64,000 nucleotides of DNA from an uncultured delta proteobacterium (lineage in GTDB: Bacteria; Myxococcota_A; Polyangia; Polyangiales; Polyangiaceae): assembly GCA_903892415.1 (NCBI GenBank), contig CAITIQ010000377.1, forward strand, positions 1-64,000. The letters run 5' to 3'. Shown here piece after piece: positions 43,589-53,411 of the stretch; position 1 is the stretch's first letter; every line of letters begins with the position of its first letter. The position numbers and the translations under genes were made by a program. The notes under the pieces were generated by a model that saw only the letters and a program-made list of their open reading frames with translations, had not been told where the DNA came from and did not search any database.

Positions 43589-45550
43589 TTACTTGCCGGC
43601 GCAGCGAAAGCCGATTGTGTGGCTTGTCGCGGTTCGCCTCAAGGTGGTGGGCTCGACGAAGTGCTCGAAGCGGTTTGAAAGGTAAGAACCTCCACGCGCC
43701 GTTGCTACGCCTTTGTCGGGGGTGACCACCCATTCAGCGAGATTGCCGATTAGGTCCTGGACCCCATCACTGCTGGCTCCGGCAGGGAACGAACCGGGGG
43801 CAGCTGTCTTTGGGTGCCCGTCGGAGGCCTCATAGAGGTGCTTGACGAATATGCCATTAGCGAACGCCCACGTTTCGCACTCCTCCCCGCAAGCGTTGAC
43901 TCGCCCAGCGGAGGGAGGCTCCATTCCCCAGGGGTAAGGGGTGTGCCCACCGTTGCGGACTGCAGCCAGCCACTCGACACTCGTTGGAAGTCGAGCGCCT
44001 CTCCATTCGCAGAAGGTTTCGGCCGCAGCGATGTCGACGCAGTTGACTGGCATCGTGGGCGAGTCAGCATCCCTGTTGCACAAAACCTGATAGCGCTGTG
44101 CCAGGTCTGGCCGCAGCCCGTCATAGGCAACGATGCCAGTGAGCGGCGGGCACTTGTGGTCGGCTACACAGCGTAGATACTCACCCACCGTCGCTTCGTG
44201 TACATCAATGCATAGCCCGCGCTCGAGTTGGGCTTGCCCAGGCTTGCACGACCCTTGGACGGGCGCAGTAGGAGCAGAAGCTGCTGCGCTAGCGGGCGCT
44301 GCGGACGGCCGCGGCTGTTTTGCCGGTGCATTGGGCTCGTCGTCGAGATCTTCTAGCAGCGGCGGCGGTGCTACAGCCTCGACGTTGATAGATGGTTTTT
44401 GCGGAGCCGGTTGGCTAGAGGCGACGCTCTGTTTTGCTGGCGCCGGACGCTGCCTTGTCATTGCGAAGGCCCCGAGGCCCCCGATGCTTCCGGCCGCAAC
44501 ACCTGCACCCACCACGAGGAGCGCAGCGTTGCGTAGTCGTTTGAGTGTAGCTTTGGGCGGGGGGACGCTTGGGCTCTTCGACAACATGACGCCATCGAGT
44601 TGGCTTGAGCGCTGGGAGTCATCGTTACGCTCATTGGGTCGCTCGCTGGTCGGGGCGGCCAACTTGGGCTCTCTCGGATAAGCCGCGATTGCCTCTCGCG
44701 CAGTCGCGAAGCGTTGGCTGATGTCGCGCTCCACACACTGCAGAAACCAGGCATCGAAGCCCTCCGGGAGCGTCGCCGAGACATTGAAGCGGGCTAGCCG
44801 TTCTGTGGGAGGCTCGAGCGGCTCGAAGCAGACCTCCCGCAACAAAGCGGGCACACTGCCGTTGTCTCCCGCTACCCAGTAGGAGCGACCAACCAATAGG
44901 AAGAACGCCAAGAGTCCTAGCGACCAAACGTCTGCAGCCGCTGTGATATTACCGTAAGCGTCCGTCTGTTCGGGGGCCATGTAGGCAGGAGACCCAACCG
45001 GCAGCGTCCCAGCTTGAGACGCGTTTTCGGTTAGGAGCTTGGCTACACCGAAGTCGAGAATTTTAGCGCACAGTACCGCATCTCCGCGTCGCGAGGTCGC
45101 GAGGAATACGTTTTCGGGCTTGAGGTCGCGGTGGACGATACCTTTGGCGTGGGCCAAGGAGAGCGCGTGTCCGAGTTGCGACATCACGAGTTCGACCTCA
45201 CTAACCGTCATAGGGCCGCCGCGTTCGATGCGGTCGGCGAGGTCCTCACCCCGCAGCAGCTCCATTACCAAGTAGGGCGTCGAGGTGGGCTCATCGATCC
45301 CTCCGCACACGATCTCGACTACGTGATCGCTATCGATTGCGCTGGCGGCTTGCGCTTCTCTCACGAAGCGCTCGCGAATATCGGGATTATCCGCCAGGCT
45401 TGGTGCGAGTAGCTTTAGCGCGCGTTGTTTCGCCGTTGAGACTTGCTCAACGATGAACACCGAGCCCATGCCCCCGGATCTCAGCCTACGTAGGATGCGA
45501 AAGTCCTTCGCAAATACGCTGCCCACTTCGACGTCGGTTTGGATGTCCAC
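43589..45550 (-). CDS. Ser/Thr protein kinase fused to a SUMF1/formylglycine-enzyme-like domain
   Basis: 653 residues. The kinase domain (1-~290) shows LRSGGMGSVFIVE (glycine loop), RALKLLAP, GIVHRDLKPENVFL, ILDFGVAKLL and AYMAPEQ. A membrane helix (LLVVGAGVAAGSIGGLGAFAM, ~345) leads to a Pro-rich linker and an extracytoplasmic SUMF1-like domain from ~430: LCIDVHEATVGEYLRC, MPVNCVDIAAAETFCEWRGARLPTSVEWLAA, NLAEWVVTPD, ARGGSYLS. Such fusions probably sense or modify extracytoplasmic ligands; whether the domain is catalytic is unclear. GTG start, AGGAA upstream. Divergent from the glycine-rich lipoprotein gene. Confidence 0.87.
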   Translation of the reverse strand: MDIQTDVEVGSVFAKDFRILRRLRSGGMGSVFIVEQVSTAKQRALKLLAPSLADNPDIRERFVREAQAASAIDSDHVVEIVCGGIDEPTSTPYLVMELLRGEDLADRIERGGPMTVSEVELVMSQLGHALSLAHAKGIVHRDLKPENVFLATSRRGDAVLCAKILDFGVAKLLTENASQAGTLPVGSPAYMAPEQTDAYGNITAAADVWSLGLLAFFLLVGRSYWVAGDNGSVPALLREVCFEPLEPPTERLARFNVSATLPEGFDAWFLQCVERDISQRFATAREAIAAYPREPKLAAPTSERPNERNDDSQRSSQLDGVMLSKSPSVPPPKATLKRLRNAALLVVGAGVAAGSIGGLGAFAMTRQRPAPAKQSVASSQPAPQKPSINVEAVAPPPLLEDLDDEPNAPAKQPRPSAAPASAAASAPTAPVQGSCKPGQAQLERGLCIDVHEATVGEYLRCVADHKCPPLTGIVAYDGLRPDLAQRYQVLCNRDADSPTMPVNCVDIAAAETFCEWRGARLPTSVEWLAAVRNGGHTPYPWGMEPPSAGRVNACGEECETWAFANGIFVKHLYEASDGHPKTAAPGSFPAGASSDGVQDLIGNLAEWVVTPDKGVATARGGSYLSNRFEHFVEPTTLRRTATSHTIGFRCAGK

Positions 45551-45679
45551 GGTCGCGATTCCTGGAGCAAGAGGCGCGCCGGTTTTTTGACGCTACTGCG
45601 TTGCGAAATTCTGCTGAAATTGGGCCTACCAGTCGCGTTCTCACTTCACGCGGCGGTCCCACTATGAGACGCGAGAGAC

Positions 45680-46960
45680 GTGAGCAAGTCCCTGCGTAGT
45701 TTGGTATTCAGTTCTGTCCTAACTTCGCTTTCGTGCGCCGCTGGCAATGATGGGACCGCGGGCGAGGGAGGGACGGGCGGTGAGCTACCGTGGACGACAT
45801 CAACTGGTGCCGGCGGCCTCGGAGGGGCAGCAGGGGGCGCTAGCGGCGGAGGTGGTGCTAGTGGCGGGATGTCGGCTGGTGGAGGCGGTGAAGCGGGCAG
45901 TACGCTTGAAGGTGGCGGAGGCGCAGGCGGTGCTGAAGGTGGCGGCGGCACCGGCGGGCAGGGCGGTTCCGCTTCGGGCACGCTAGTCGCCGTTGGCCTG
46001 CGCACTAGCGGCGTCTCGCTGAGTCAGTTCAACCCTGCATCGGAGAGTTGGACCGTCGAGGAGTTTCCAGCGCAACCCTCGGCCAGGCCAGCGGTGGCCT
46101 TGCGTGGGGCAGCTGACGGGCTTGCAGCATTTCGCAACTCGGGCCAGCTCTTTTATGCCCCGTTCGATGCGGGAGGGTGGGCCGCTCCGCTGGTTGTCGG
46201 AGCGGGCATTACCACGCGCGCAACGCCCGCTGTATCGAGCGGGCCAGTGAACGTGAACGTCCTCTTCCACGGTGATGACTTCAAACACTACTTTGGCGCG
46301 TTCGGCGCTTCGTCGTTTAACCCGGCGGCAGAGCAAGTGGGCGATCCGCAAAGCTTCGGACCAGAGCCGCCTGCCGTGGTGTCGGTTGGGGACGAGGTGT
46401 GGGCCGCCTACACGGGGGACAACGGTGACCTCTTCACTCAACGCCGGGTGGCGGGCGTGTGGCAGGCCGCGGTTGCGCAAGGCTTGGGCGGCACGGTTCG
46501 GCTCACGCCCGCATTGACCGCGCTCTCGAACGGGACGGTGCTGCTCGTGTTCAATCGCACGGGTGGCTCGGTCGTCTCTTTCCAGCGTTATAGCGGCGGG
46601 GTCTGGTCCGCGGTGGCCGATGTGCCCTCAGTGTTGAGCGACTCGCCGGTGAGCCTTGCGTCGCTGCCGTCGGGCGGGGCTGCGTTGGCGTTTCGGGGGA
46701 CCAACGGGCTCTCCTACGTTGCGCTGTTCAACTCCGGCATGGGGAGCTTCGGTCTGCCCGTATCCACTGGCTTGGGTTCTACCCCCAGCACGCCAAGCGT
46801 AACGGCTGGCTTGGGTGGGTTCGCTGTCGAGCTGCTCTATATCGACGGGGCGAGTTCGCAGGTGCGTCACGCGCGCGGAAGCAGCGCCTTGGTGTTTGGC
46901 TCGAGCGTCCCTGTAGGCGGGGTTGACGCCTTTGCTGTCGCTGCGGCCGTTGCAGAGTGA
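45680..46960 (+). CDS. Lipoprotein with glycine-rich linker and beta-propeller-like domain
   Basis: 426 residues from GTG 45680. A signal peptide ends in LTSLSCAAG (lipobox-like), then ~70 residues of Gly/Ala/Ser linker. The rest (~100-426) consists of repeated beta motifs with recurrent FxxxxxGWxxP, GAALAFRGTNGLSYVALFN and similar stretches, suggesting a propeller such as the PLL/lectin or WD-like fold. Surface- or periplasm-exposed; ligand unknown. The dense opposite-strand proline frame over the linker is only a shadow. Confidence 0.7.
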   Translation: MSKSLRSLVFSSVLTSLSCAAGNDGTAGEGGTGGELPWTTSTGAGGLGGAAGGASGGGGASGGMSAGGGGEAGSTLEGGGGAGGAEGGGGTGGQGGSASGTLVAVGLRTSGVSLSQFNPASESWTVEEFPAQPSARPAVALRGAADGLAAFRNSGQLFYAPFDAGGWAAPLVVGAGITTRATPAVSSGPVNVNVLFHGDDFKHYFGAFGASSFNPAAEQVGDPQSFGPEPPAVVSVGDEVWAAYTGDNGDLFTQRRVAGVWQAAVAQGLGGTVRLTPALTALSNGTVLLVFNRTGGSVVSFQRYSGGVWSAVADVPSVLSDSPVSLASLPSGGAALAFRGTNGLSYVALFNSGMGSFGLPVSTGLGSTPSTPSVTAGLGGFAVELLYIDGASSQVRHARGSSALVFGSSVPVGGVDAFAVAAAVAE

Positions 46961-47159
46961 GACGACGAAATTGGTGGCAGCTCGAATGAGGAACGAATGC
47001 CGCTTGCTGGGCGTCGTCCAACAGAACGGACTACACTGTGCCGGAAACCCCGACCACTTTCTTCTCGGCCCGCCTGCGGGGCCGAAGAGGCTGCTTGACA
47101 AGCCGAACGTTTCGGCTCCGAATGGCGCCGCACAACCAGGTTTTTCTCGGAGGATTCTC
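46961..47159 (+). promoter_or_regulatory. Promoter-like region: TTGACA with a palindromic 17-bp spacer
   Basis: TTGACA at 47095-47100 is followed by exactly 17 bases, AGCCGAA-CGT-TTCGGCT, an inverted repeat, then CCGAAT (weak -10), then GGAGG and the ATG at 47160. A GC-rich stem TCGGCCC/GGGCCGA lies just upstream (47065-47085) and may terminate the previous gene. The palindromic spacer could be an operator. Box quality and transcript start are inferred. Confidence 0.45.
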
Positions 47160-48008
47160 ATGAAGGTTCGCGGATGGATCTTTGCTGCTCTCGCTCTCTC
47201 GTTGGCTGGATGCCCTGAAAAGAAGGAAGAAAGCTCCGACGAGAAGACGGACAAGAAGGACAAGGACAGCAAGGACACCAAGACTTCGACCACCACATCG
47301 GAGACCCCCGTAAAGACGGCTGCTACCCCGCCTCCGGTAACGACCGAGACGGCCCCGGTGCCCGCGGGTATCGAGCCGAGGATCAAGGCCGAGATCAACG
47401 AGCGCGCCGACGGTATCGAGGGCAAGCCGATGTCCGGTCCCGGGGCCGTGGCGACCATCAACTCGCCCAAGGAGTGGACGCTGGCTGCCGCCGACAACTC
47501 GGTGTCGAAGTCCAAAGACGACAAGGCGCGCGTGGCGACCACCGGCGTCGTGGGCGATCCGATGACGAAGATGACGGCCCTCTCAACGGCCGCTGGGCTC
47601 TCGGCTTGTGAGTTCGGGCCCGCTGAGCAGGTCACGGTCGGTAAAGACAAGCTCCCCGCTGTGGCTGCAGACGGCGTTTGCACCCGCGGGGCCGGCAAGG
47701 TGAAGGCTGCTTACATGGCAGTCGGTAATCTGCTGGCCCTCGGTTCGTGGGACCAAGACGGTGACAGCGCCACGGTCTTCGGTGCGTTCCGCTCAGCAGC
47801 CAAGTCCGTCGGTGGCAAAGATGAGATCGGTGCTTGTTGCGCGGCGCTCGCACAGAACGCCAAGTCGGCGCCCCCCCAGCAAATCCCGATGTACATGATG
47901 GCTGCCGGGACCTGTAACAACCTGCGTAGCAACCCCCAGGGTCGTGCGGCGCTCGGTCAGGTTCGCGCGGCGTTGGCCGGGGCGAGCATCCCTGCCGCTT
48001 GTCGTTGA
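47160..48008 (+). CDS. Lipoprotein, charged N-terminal linker, unknown C-terminal domain
   Basis: 282 residues from ATG 47160 with GGAGG upstream. Lipobox LAGC gives Cys19, followed by a ~45-residue Lys/Glu/Asp/Thr-rich linker (EKKEESSDEKTDKKDK) and then a globular domain of ~200 residues with conserved cysteines (SACEFGP, DGVCTRGAG, IGACCAAL, AGTCNNLRS). The family is not recognised. Predicted location is outer membrane or periplasm. Confidence 0.75.
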   Translation: MKVRGWIFAALALSLAGCPEKKEESSDEKTDKKDKDSKDTKTSTTTSETPVKTAATPPPVTTETAPVPAGIEPRIKAEINERADGIEGKPMSGPGAVATINSPKEWTLAAADNSVSKSKDDKARVATTGVVGDPMTKMTALSTAAGLSACEFGPAEQVTVGKDKLPAVAADGVCTRGAGKVKAAYMAVGNLLALGSWDQDGDSATVFGAFRSAAKSVGGKDEIGACCAALAQNAKSAPPQQIPMYMMAAGTCNNLRSNPQGRAALGQVRAALAGASIPAACR

Positions 48009-48035
48009 GGGCGGCAGCAACGCGCCATCACCGGC

Positions 48036-48833
48036 TCATACGCTGTCATCGCAGCGAATTTGAACGGTGACTTGAAACGTCTTGTCGGTGACTTCCTGGG
48101 CCCCAACGGTGGGTGGGCCCAGGGGCTCACCGACTGCGCTTTCGAACGTCGCTCGCATATCCCAAAGATCAGCATCGAGCTGGATGCCGCGATCCCTTAG
48201 GTCCTCCAGCGCCAACAGTGCATCGCTCGCCGCGACCTTGCTTCTCGGTAGTTGCCACGTCCAAACCACTGCCGGCCGGGAAACGCGCTGCCATGGCTTT
48301 CGATAGGCGATCTCGACGCGGTAAGGGCGCGGCTCGGTCACGCTGCTGCTCGACACAAACGTTCGCAGCTCGTTCGTTGGCCTGGTTCGCAGGTAAGCAG
48401 AAGCAGCCCCGTTGTTGCTAAAGAGTCGACTCTCGGTGCGGTCTCCGAGATCAAACGTCCAAAGTTTGCCGCGCATCCGCTTACCGGGACTGACCTCTGC
48501 GAGCAGGCCTTCGCGCGCCACATGCTCCCCGCTCACCAGGTTGGCCCACTGCAAGCACGCCTCTGTGTCGAGCAAGCCGCAGATGACCCACTGCTCCGAT
48601 ACGCGAGGGCTGCTATCCACTTCAATGGTGGTCTCGACCCTCCTCAGGATGGTGCCTATCCAAGGCGCGGCGCGGGCGAGCGTTTCTCGTGAGCAAATCT
48701 TGGGTTCAGGGCTCTCGACGAGTCGTGGTGCTCGTTCCAAACTTGCCGGGAGTGGCTTGGCTTCCGGAAGCTCGCTACGACATGCAAGCAGGAGCAGCAG
48801 TCCTAGCGGGAGTCCGTGCCGAATCGCTTTCAC
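48036..48833 (-). CDS. Lipoprotein of unknown function
   Basis: 265 residues from GTG 48833 (MKAIRHGLPLG), lipobox LLLLLACRS near residue 18. The body contains CSRETLARAAPWIGTILRRVETTIEVD and WVICGLLDTEACLQWANLV, with two Cys pairs and a C-terminal VTVQIRCDDSV. The family is not recognised. The much longer open frame upstream of this start runs antisense through the cupredoxin-domain gene and is rejected. Divergent from that gene. Confidence 0.6.
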   Translation of the reverse strand: MKAIRHGLPLGLLLLLACRSELPEAKPLPASLERAPRLVESPEPKICSRETLARAAPWIGTILRRVETTIEVDSSPRVSEQWVICGLLDTEACLQWANLVSGEHVAREGLLAEVSPGKRMRGKLWTFDLGDRTESRLFSNNGAASAYLRTRPTNELRTFVSSSSVTEPRPYRVEIAYRKPWQRVSRPAVVWTWQLPRSKVAASDALLALEDLRDRGIQLDADLWDMRATFESAVGEPLGPPTVGAQEVTDKTFQVTVQIRCDDSV

Positions 48834-48989
48834 GCTGACGTCGGACACGCCGCACGTGAGCGAGTTCCGGTAACTTGGAGCTCGAAGGCCGGATCGTGTG
48901 AGTTCAACGCTCACTGGACATCCCCACGTCCCCCAACGGAAGGCGAAGATCTCGAGCCGAATCAAGCGTCCTCGGCTACGCTTCTGCTC

Positions 48990-50117
48990 ATGGCTCTTCG
49001 CACTATTTTTTCGATCTCCTTGGGCTCTGCTTTGGTTCTCGGCGCGACGCTCGCTGGCTGTGGTGATGATACGGGAACGGGTGGTACCGGGGCTGGCGGG
49101 AATCCCCCGGCGCCCTGTGAGGCCGCAACTGAATGCCCGAAAAGCCCCTGCGAGCTTGCGACGTGCACGGACGGGGTTTGCGGTACGGAGCCCAAGCCTG
49201 ATGGCACGGCCGTTGACATCCAAACGGGCGGGGATTGCAAGTTGGAGGTTTGTGATGGCGCAGGCGCACTCCGCTTCGAGGTCGACTCGACCGACGTCCC
49301 GACGAACGACCTGGACTCCTGTGAGGTCGGCACGTGCGAGGGAGAACTTCCTGGGATTGCGCCTGCCGAGTTCGGCTCCGAATGCAACGGAGATGGCTTC
49401 TGCAACGCGAACGGCGACTGCGTTCAGTGCATCGAAAACGCGATGTGCGAGTCGATGGTATGCAACCAAGACAACGGCGAGTGTGCTCCTGTTCACTGCG
49501 GCAGCAGTGTGCTGGACGGGAATGAGACCGACGTCGATTGTGGTGGGTCGTGTGCCCGTTGTGCTGACGGCCTCAAATGCAATGAGGGCAACGACTGTCA
49601 GAGCGATGTGTGTGAAGGCGGGGAATGCCAAGTCCCAACCTGCAAAGATGGCGAGCGCAACGGCACTGAAACCGACGAGGATTGTGGCGGGGATTGTCCG
49701 GCCTGCGCCCTTGGCAACAACTGCATGGTTGGCGCAGACTGCTCGAGCACGATCTGCAAACAAGGGGTGTGCGGCCAGGTCAACGACTGTGATCCCACCT
49801 CCTCGGTGGACCTGACTGGCCAGGCGGAAGTTGCCATCGCCTTTGGCGGCACGGACGGGAACAACTACAACCCGCGTTGCGTTCGGGTTTCCGAGGGAAC
49901 CGTCATCACCTTCAACGGTGATTTCTCTCTGCACCCCTTCGTCGGCGGTGAGGTGGTCAACGGAGTGAAGGCGCAAGCGGCAAGCGGTCCCTTCGTTCCG
50001 GCCACCAGCTCCGGGATGACCAAAGACTTCACCGCTAGCGCGGAAGGGAACTACGGCTTCTATTGCGAGATCCACGCAATCGGCGGCATGAACGGCGCTG
50101 TGTTCGTCGAGCCCTAA
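48990..50117 (+). CDS. Secreted Cys-rich lipoprotein with C-terminal cupredoxin-like domain
   Basis: 375 residues from ATG 48990. Signal peptide with lipobox TLAGCGD. The middle (45-250) is Cys-rich with repeated motifs such as [13 protein letters not shown] and [13 protein letters not shown], a pattern frequent in myxobacterial surface proteins. The C-terminal ~100 residues resemble plastocyanin/azurin-like cupredoxins: [13 protein letters not shown] (His ligand), then [15 protein letters not shown] (Cys, His, Met ligands in the usual spacing). It may bind copper and carry electrons or handle copper at the surface. Its stop overlaps the convergent alaX stop. Confidence 0.8.
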   Translation: MALRTIFSISLGSALVLGATLAGCGDDTGTGGTGAGGNPPAPCEAATECPKSPCELATCTDGVCGTEPKPDGTAVDIQTGGDCKLEVCDGAGALRFEVDSTDVPTNDLDSCEVGTCEGELPGIAPAEFGSECNGDGFCNANGDCVQCIENAMCESMVCNQDNGECAPVHCGSSVLDGNETDVDCGGSCARCADGLKCNEGNDCQSDVCEGGECQVPTCKDGERNGTETDEDCGGDCPACALGNNCMVGADCSSTICKQGVCGQVNDCDPTSSVDLTGQAEVAIAFGGTDGNNYNPRCVRVSEGTVITFNGDFSLHPFVGGEVVNGVKAQAASGPFVPATSSGMTKDFTASAEGNYGFYCEIHAIGGMNGAVFVEP

Positions 50118-51331
50118 GCGCTCTCGACGAGCCGCTGCGCCGTCTCGCGCAGTACCGTTTCGGTGACGGGGGAAGCCAGCCTTCCCTCGGCGAAATCTGG
50201 GCGACCGCCACCGCGGCCGCCCAATTCTTTGGTGAGCTCGCTCAGCAGTCGGCGCGCTTCAATCGGTTGGTGTTTGCCGCTGACGACCACCAACGGTCTT
50301 CCGCTGGGAGGTGCGTCCATTCCAACCCCCACCACCCCGCGCACGCCCTCGCGAGCTGCGGTTCGGGTGGCGACCTCCCGAACCATGGCCGCATCAAACG
50401 ACTCGGCAAGAAAGACGACCAGCGAAGCCGTTGCGAGCCCAGCTGCATAGGATTCGGTCAGGCGCGCGCGCAGCTCCCCACGTTCCCGCCGAAGTTCGGA
50501 GAGCTCGCTGCGAAGCCGACTGACAGCGCTCTCGGCGTCTTCCCCTCCAGCGCCAAGCAGCACCGCGAGGCGCGCGAGTTGTTGCCTCTGTTCGCTGAAC
50601 TCGCCTCGTGCGCGTGGGCCAGCGGTGAAGCGTATGCGCGTGAGGCCCTTGTGCTTCTCAGTCCCGGTAATGGCGATGACGCCCATCTCACTGCTGCTCG
50701 TGCAATGCGTGCCACCGCAAGGTGTGAAGTCGAAGTCGCCGATGGCGATCACTCGCACTTGCTCTTCGACCTTGGGCGCTCGGCGCAAGGGCAGAGTCGC
50801 GAGTTCTTGCGGGTCCGGGAACCAAGCGCGCACGAGCACGTTGTCATCCACGATGCTGTTGGCGAGCTTCTCAGCGCGGGCCAGAGCAGCCGCTGAAAGC
50901 TCGTTGTGCGCGACGTCGATGGTTGCAGCGGAACCACCAAGGCGAGCCGAAACGGTGGCGCCGCAGCCCTCGAGCTCGAGGGCTCGCGAAAGGCAGTGTT
51001 GGGCCGTGTGAAGCGCCGTGTACTCGCGGCGCCTCTGCAACTCGACCTGGGCGACCACGGCCGAGTGTGCGGCTAGCTCGGCGAGCTCCCCGCTCACGCG
51101 GTGGCGCACGACCCCGGCCTCGTCGATCTGGACGTCCTCAACGTTCAAGCCGCGCCCAGCGAGCGTGAGCGTGCCGCGATCCGAAGGTTGCCCGCCTCCC
51201 TCGGGGTAGAACGCCGTGTCCCGAAGCACCAGGTAGGTGTGACCGCCTTCCTGTTGGATCGCGACGATCTCGGAGCAAAAGCTGAGCTCACGCTCGAAGT
51301 AGAGCTTGCGTGTGGCGGTGAGCTCAGCCAT
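50114..51331 (-). CDS. alaX: Alanyl-tRNA editing protein, AlaX-L type with DHHA1 domain
   Basis: 405 residues. The N-terminal part resembles the beta-barrel of AlaRS editing domains (RDTAFYPEGGGQPSDRG near 40), the zinc/catalytic motifs HTAQHCLSRAL near 108 and CGGTHC near 210 are intact, and a coiled coil plus DHHA1-like C-terminal region (~270-405, GRGGGRPDFAEG near the end) completes the long AlaX form. It hydrolyses Ser- or Gly-tRNA(Ala) in trans. Five bases after the enolase stop, so co-transcribed with eno. Confidence 0.88.
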   Translation of the reverse strand: MAELTATRKLYFERELSFCSEIVAIQQEGGHTYLVLRDTAFYPEGGGQPSDRGTLTLAGRGLNVEDVQIDEAGVVRHRVSGELAELAAHSAVVAQVELQRRREYTALHTAQHCLSRALELEGCGATVSARLGGSAATIDVAHNELSAAALARAEKLANSIVDDNVLVRAWFPDPQELATLPLRRAPKVEEQVRVIAIGDFDFTPCGGTHCTSSSEMGVIAITGTEKHKGLTRIRFTAGPRARGEFSEQRQQLARLAVLLGAGGEDAESAVSRLRSELSELRRERGELRARLTESYAAGLATASLVVFLAESFDAAMVREVATRTAAREGVRGVVGVGMDAPPSGRPLVVVSGKHQPIEARRLLSELTKELGGRGGGRPDFAEGRLASPVTETVLRETAQRLVESA

Positions 51332-51336
51332 CGATT

Positions 51337-52611
51337 TCAGCGCGCGAAGGGCTGCTTGCCTGCGAACTGCTCAGCGTCCCCGAGCTGGTAGGCGATGCGT
51401 AGCAGCTGATTGTACTTGGCCGTTCGATCCGAGCGCGAGGCCGAGCCGGTCTTGATCTGGCCAGCGTTGGTTGCCACCGCGAGGTCGGAGATGAATGAGT
51501 CTTCGGTTTCCCCGGAGCGGTGAGAGATGATCGCACCGTAGGAATTGCGCTGCGCCAAGCGAATGCAATCGAGGGTCTCGGTCACGGTGCCGATCTGGTT
51601 CAACTTAACCAGGATGGCGTTGGCGATGCCCGCCTCGATGCCCTTCTTGAAGCGCTTGGGGTTGGTGACGAACAGATCATCCCCGACCAGCTGAACCTTC
51701 TTGCCGAGCGCCTCGGTCAGCAGCTTCCAGCCCTTGTCATCGCCCTCGGCGACGCCGTCCTCGATGCTCACGATCGGGAACTCGTCGCACCAGGTCTTGT
51801 AGATCTCGACGATCTCCTCGCGCGTCTTTTCCTTCTTGTCGAAGGTGTAGCGTTCCTTCTTCTCGTCGTAGAACTCAGACAACGCTGAGTCGAGCGCTAG
51901 GCTGATGTCCTTGCCCGGCTTGTAGCCGGCGGCTTCAATCCCGCGCATCAACGCCTCCAGCGCCGAGCGGTTATCGGCCAGGCGCGGCGCGAAGCCGCCC
52001 TCGTCTCCAACTGCGGTCACCATGCCGTCCTTCTTGAGGATGGACTTGAGCGCATGAAAAACCTCAACGCCCATACGCAGAGCTTCGGCGAAGCTGTCAG
52101 CGCGGTGGGGGACGATCATGAACTCTTGGATCTCGAGCCCGCTGTCCGCATGAACGCCGCCGTTGAGGACGTTCATCAGCGGGGTGGGCGTGGTTCGCGC
52201 TTGAACGCCACCGAGGTAGCGCCAGAGCGGCAGGTCGATTGCGTCGGCAGCTGCGCGCGCGACGGCCATCGAGGTCGCGAGAATCGCGTTTGCGCCGAGC
52301 TTCTCCTTGTTGTGTGTGCCGTCGGCGTCGCACAAGACGCGGTCGATGGCGGCTTGGTCCAGCGCATCCATCCCTGAGATGGCGGGGCCGAGCACGTTCT
52401 CTACGGCTTTGACCGCACCCAGGACACCCTTACCGAGGTAGCGCTTCTTGTCGCCATCTCGAAGTTCCACGGCCTCATGCGCTCCCGTCGACGCACCGCT
52501 CGGAACGGCGGCTCGTCCCCAACCGCTTGTCGTGGTTACTTCGACCTCGACGGTCGGGTTTCCGCGCGAATCCAAAACTTCGCGAGCAAGGACGTTCTCG
52601 ATCTCGGACAT
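51337..52611 (-). CDS. eno: Enolase
   Basis: 424 residues, interconverts 2-phosphoglycerate and phosphoenolpyruvate. Catalytic and metal-site motifs: [70 protein letters not shown] and [13 protein letters not shown] 52611 has AGGAG upstream; an open frame continues upstream to 52716 but is not enolase-like. Convergent-coupled to alaX downstream and divergent from the TssL-like gene. Confidence 0.97.
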   Translation of the reverse strand: MSEIENVLAREVLDSRGNPTVEVEVTTTSGWGRAAVPSGASTGAHEAVELRDGDKKRYLGKGVLGAVKAVENVLGPAISGMDALDQAAIDRVLCDADGTHNKEKLGANAILATSMAVARAAADAIDLPLWRYLGGVQARTTPTPLMNVLNGGVHADSGLEIQEFMIVPHRADSFAEALRMGVEVFHALKSILKKDGMVTAVGDEGGFAPRLADNRSALEALMRGIEAAGYKPGKDISLALDSALSEFYDEKKERYTFDKKEKTREEIVEIYKTWCDEFPIVSIEDGVAEGDDKGWKLLTEALGKKVQLVGDDLFVTNPKRFKKGIEAGIANAILVKLNQIGTVTETLDCIRLAQRNSYGAIISHRSGETEDSFISDLAVATNAGQIKTGSASRSDRTAKYNQLLRIAYQLGDAEQFAGKQPFAR

Positions 52612-52754
52612 GTGCAATCTCCTATTTTTCTGCCTCACCGGCCAGGAACACTCGAACGCACCTGGGCGCAAGCGCTCCCAGCTCGCAGCGAGGGCGCAGC
52701 ATAGCGGAATTCTCACGCGGGTTTCGACGGCTGTTGTACTCTCCGGCCCCGTTC

Positions 52755-53411
52755 GTGAGCGAGACAGAGTCCATCGGCGTATTCGGTGAGGAGCTCATCC
52801 TCTGGGTGTGCATTTTGCGGCAATCTCCGCGCCGCCCTCAAGCTGATCACGTCTATCGACAAGCCAACTTCCTGCTCGACGAGCTGCGCCAATCGAAGCA
52901 GGCGCAGCTCCTGCCCATCACCAGCGCGGAGGACGGCATGTTCGCCGTGGCCGCACTGATCGACGAGATCGCTATGTCGCTGCCCGACATTCGGCCGTGG
53001 TGGAGCCAGAACATGCTGCAAGCGCGCCGCTTCAACACCAACAATGCCGGTGTTGAGTTCTACCAACGGCTCGACCGGGTGAGGCAAGGGCCCAAAACCA
53101 TCCTGGCCACGTATGTCGTCGTGCTCGGTTGCGGCTTCCTTGGGCAGTACGGTTTGCCCGGACGCGATCCGTATTTGCTCAATCAGCTGCGGGCGCAGCT
53201 CGCTCGCGAACTCGGGGTGGACGCCGATCGAGACGTTATGTCCGGCGCTATCAAGGCCTACCGTTATGACGCCATGCCGGCCGAGTTCCTGCCCAAGGAG
53301 CCGATCTGGAAGACGGTCTGGGTGGGCCGGCTCGTGGCGGTGATTCTGCTGTTCGTTGGGGGGATCTTGCTGGGGTACGCGCTCGACGCGTACATGAGGC
53401 TCAAAGGATGA
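52755..53411 (+). CDS. DotU/TssL-family envelope protein
   Basis: 218 residues from GTG 52755. Cytoplasmic helical domain typical of DotU/TssL: an acidic-aromatic cluster [21 protein letters not shown], then [17 protein letters not shown] and [21 protein letters not shown], which matches the YLCL.LGF.GRY region. A single C-terminal membrane helix ([18 protein letters not shown]) anchors it. TssL works with TssM and TssJ as the membrane complex of type VI secretion. Here it overlaps only a miniature TssM gene, and no sheath, baseplate or Hcp/VgrG gene is in the window. Confidence 0.82.
   Translation: MSETESIGVFGEELILWVCILRQSPRRPQADHVYRQANFLLDELRQSKQAQLLPITSAEDGMFAVAALIDEIAMSLPDIRPWWSQNMLQARRFNTNNAGVEFYQRLDRVRQGPKTILATYVVVLGCGFLGQYGLPGRDPYLLNQLRAQLARELGVDADRDVMSGAIKAYRYDAMPAEFLPKEPIWKTVWVGRLVAVILLFVGGILLGYALDAYMRLKG

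Noticed and set aside
45646-46005. Proline-rich minus-strand frame
   Set aside because: Mirror of the glycine-rich linker of the 45680 lipoprotein.
46628-47698. Long minus-strand frame over two lipoprotein genes
   Set aside because: Crosses two genes and their intergenic promoter region; composition is that of an antisense shadow.
48834-50075. Minus-strand frame opposite the cupredoxin-domain lipoprotein
   Set aside because: Only the part below 48833 begins with a lipoprotein signal; the upstream part is antisense to a gene with clear lipobox and copper ligands.
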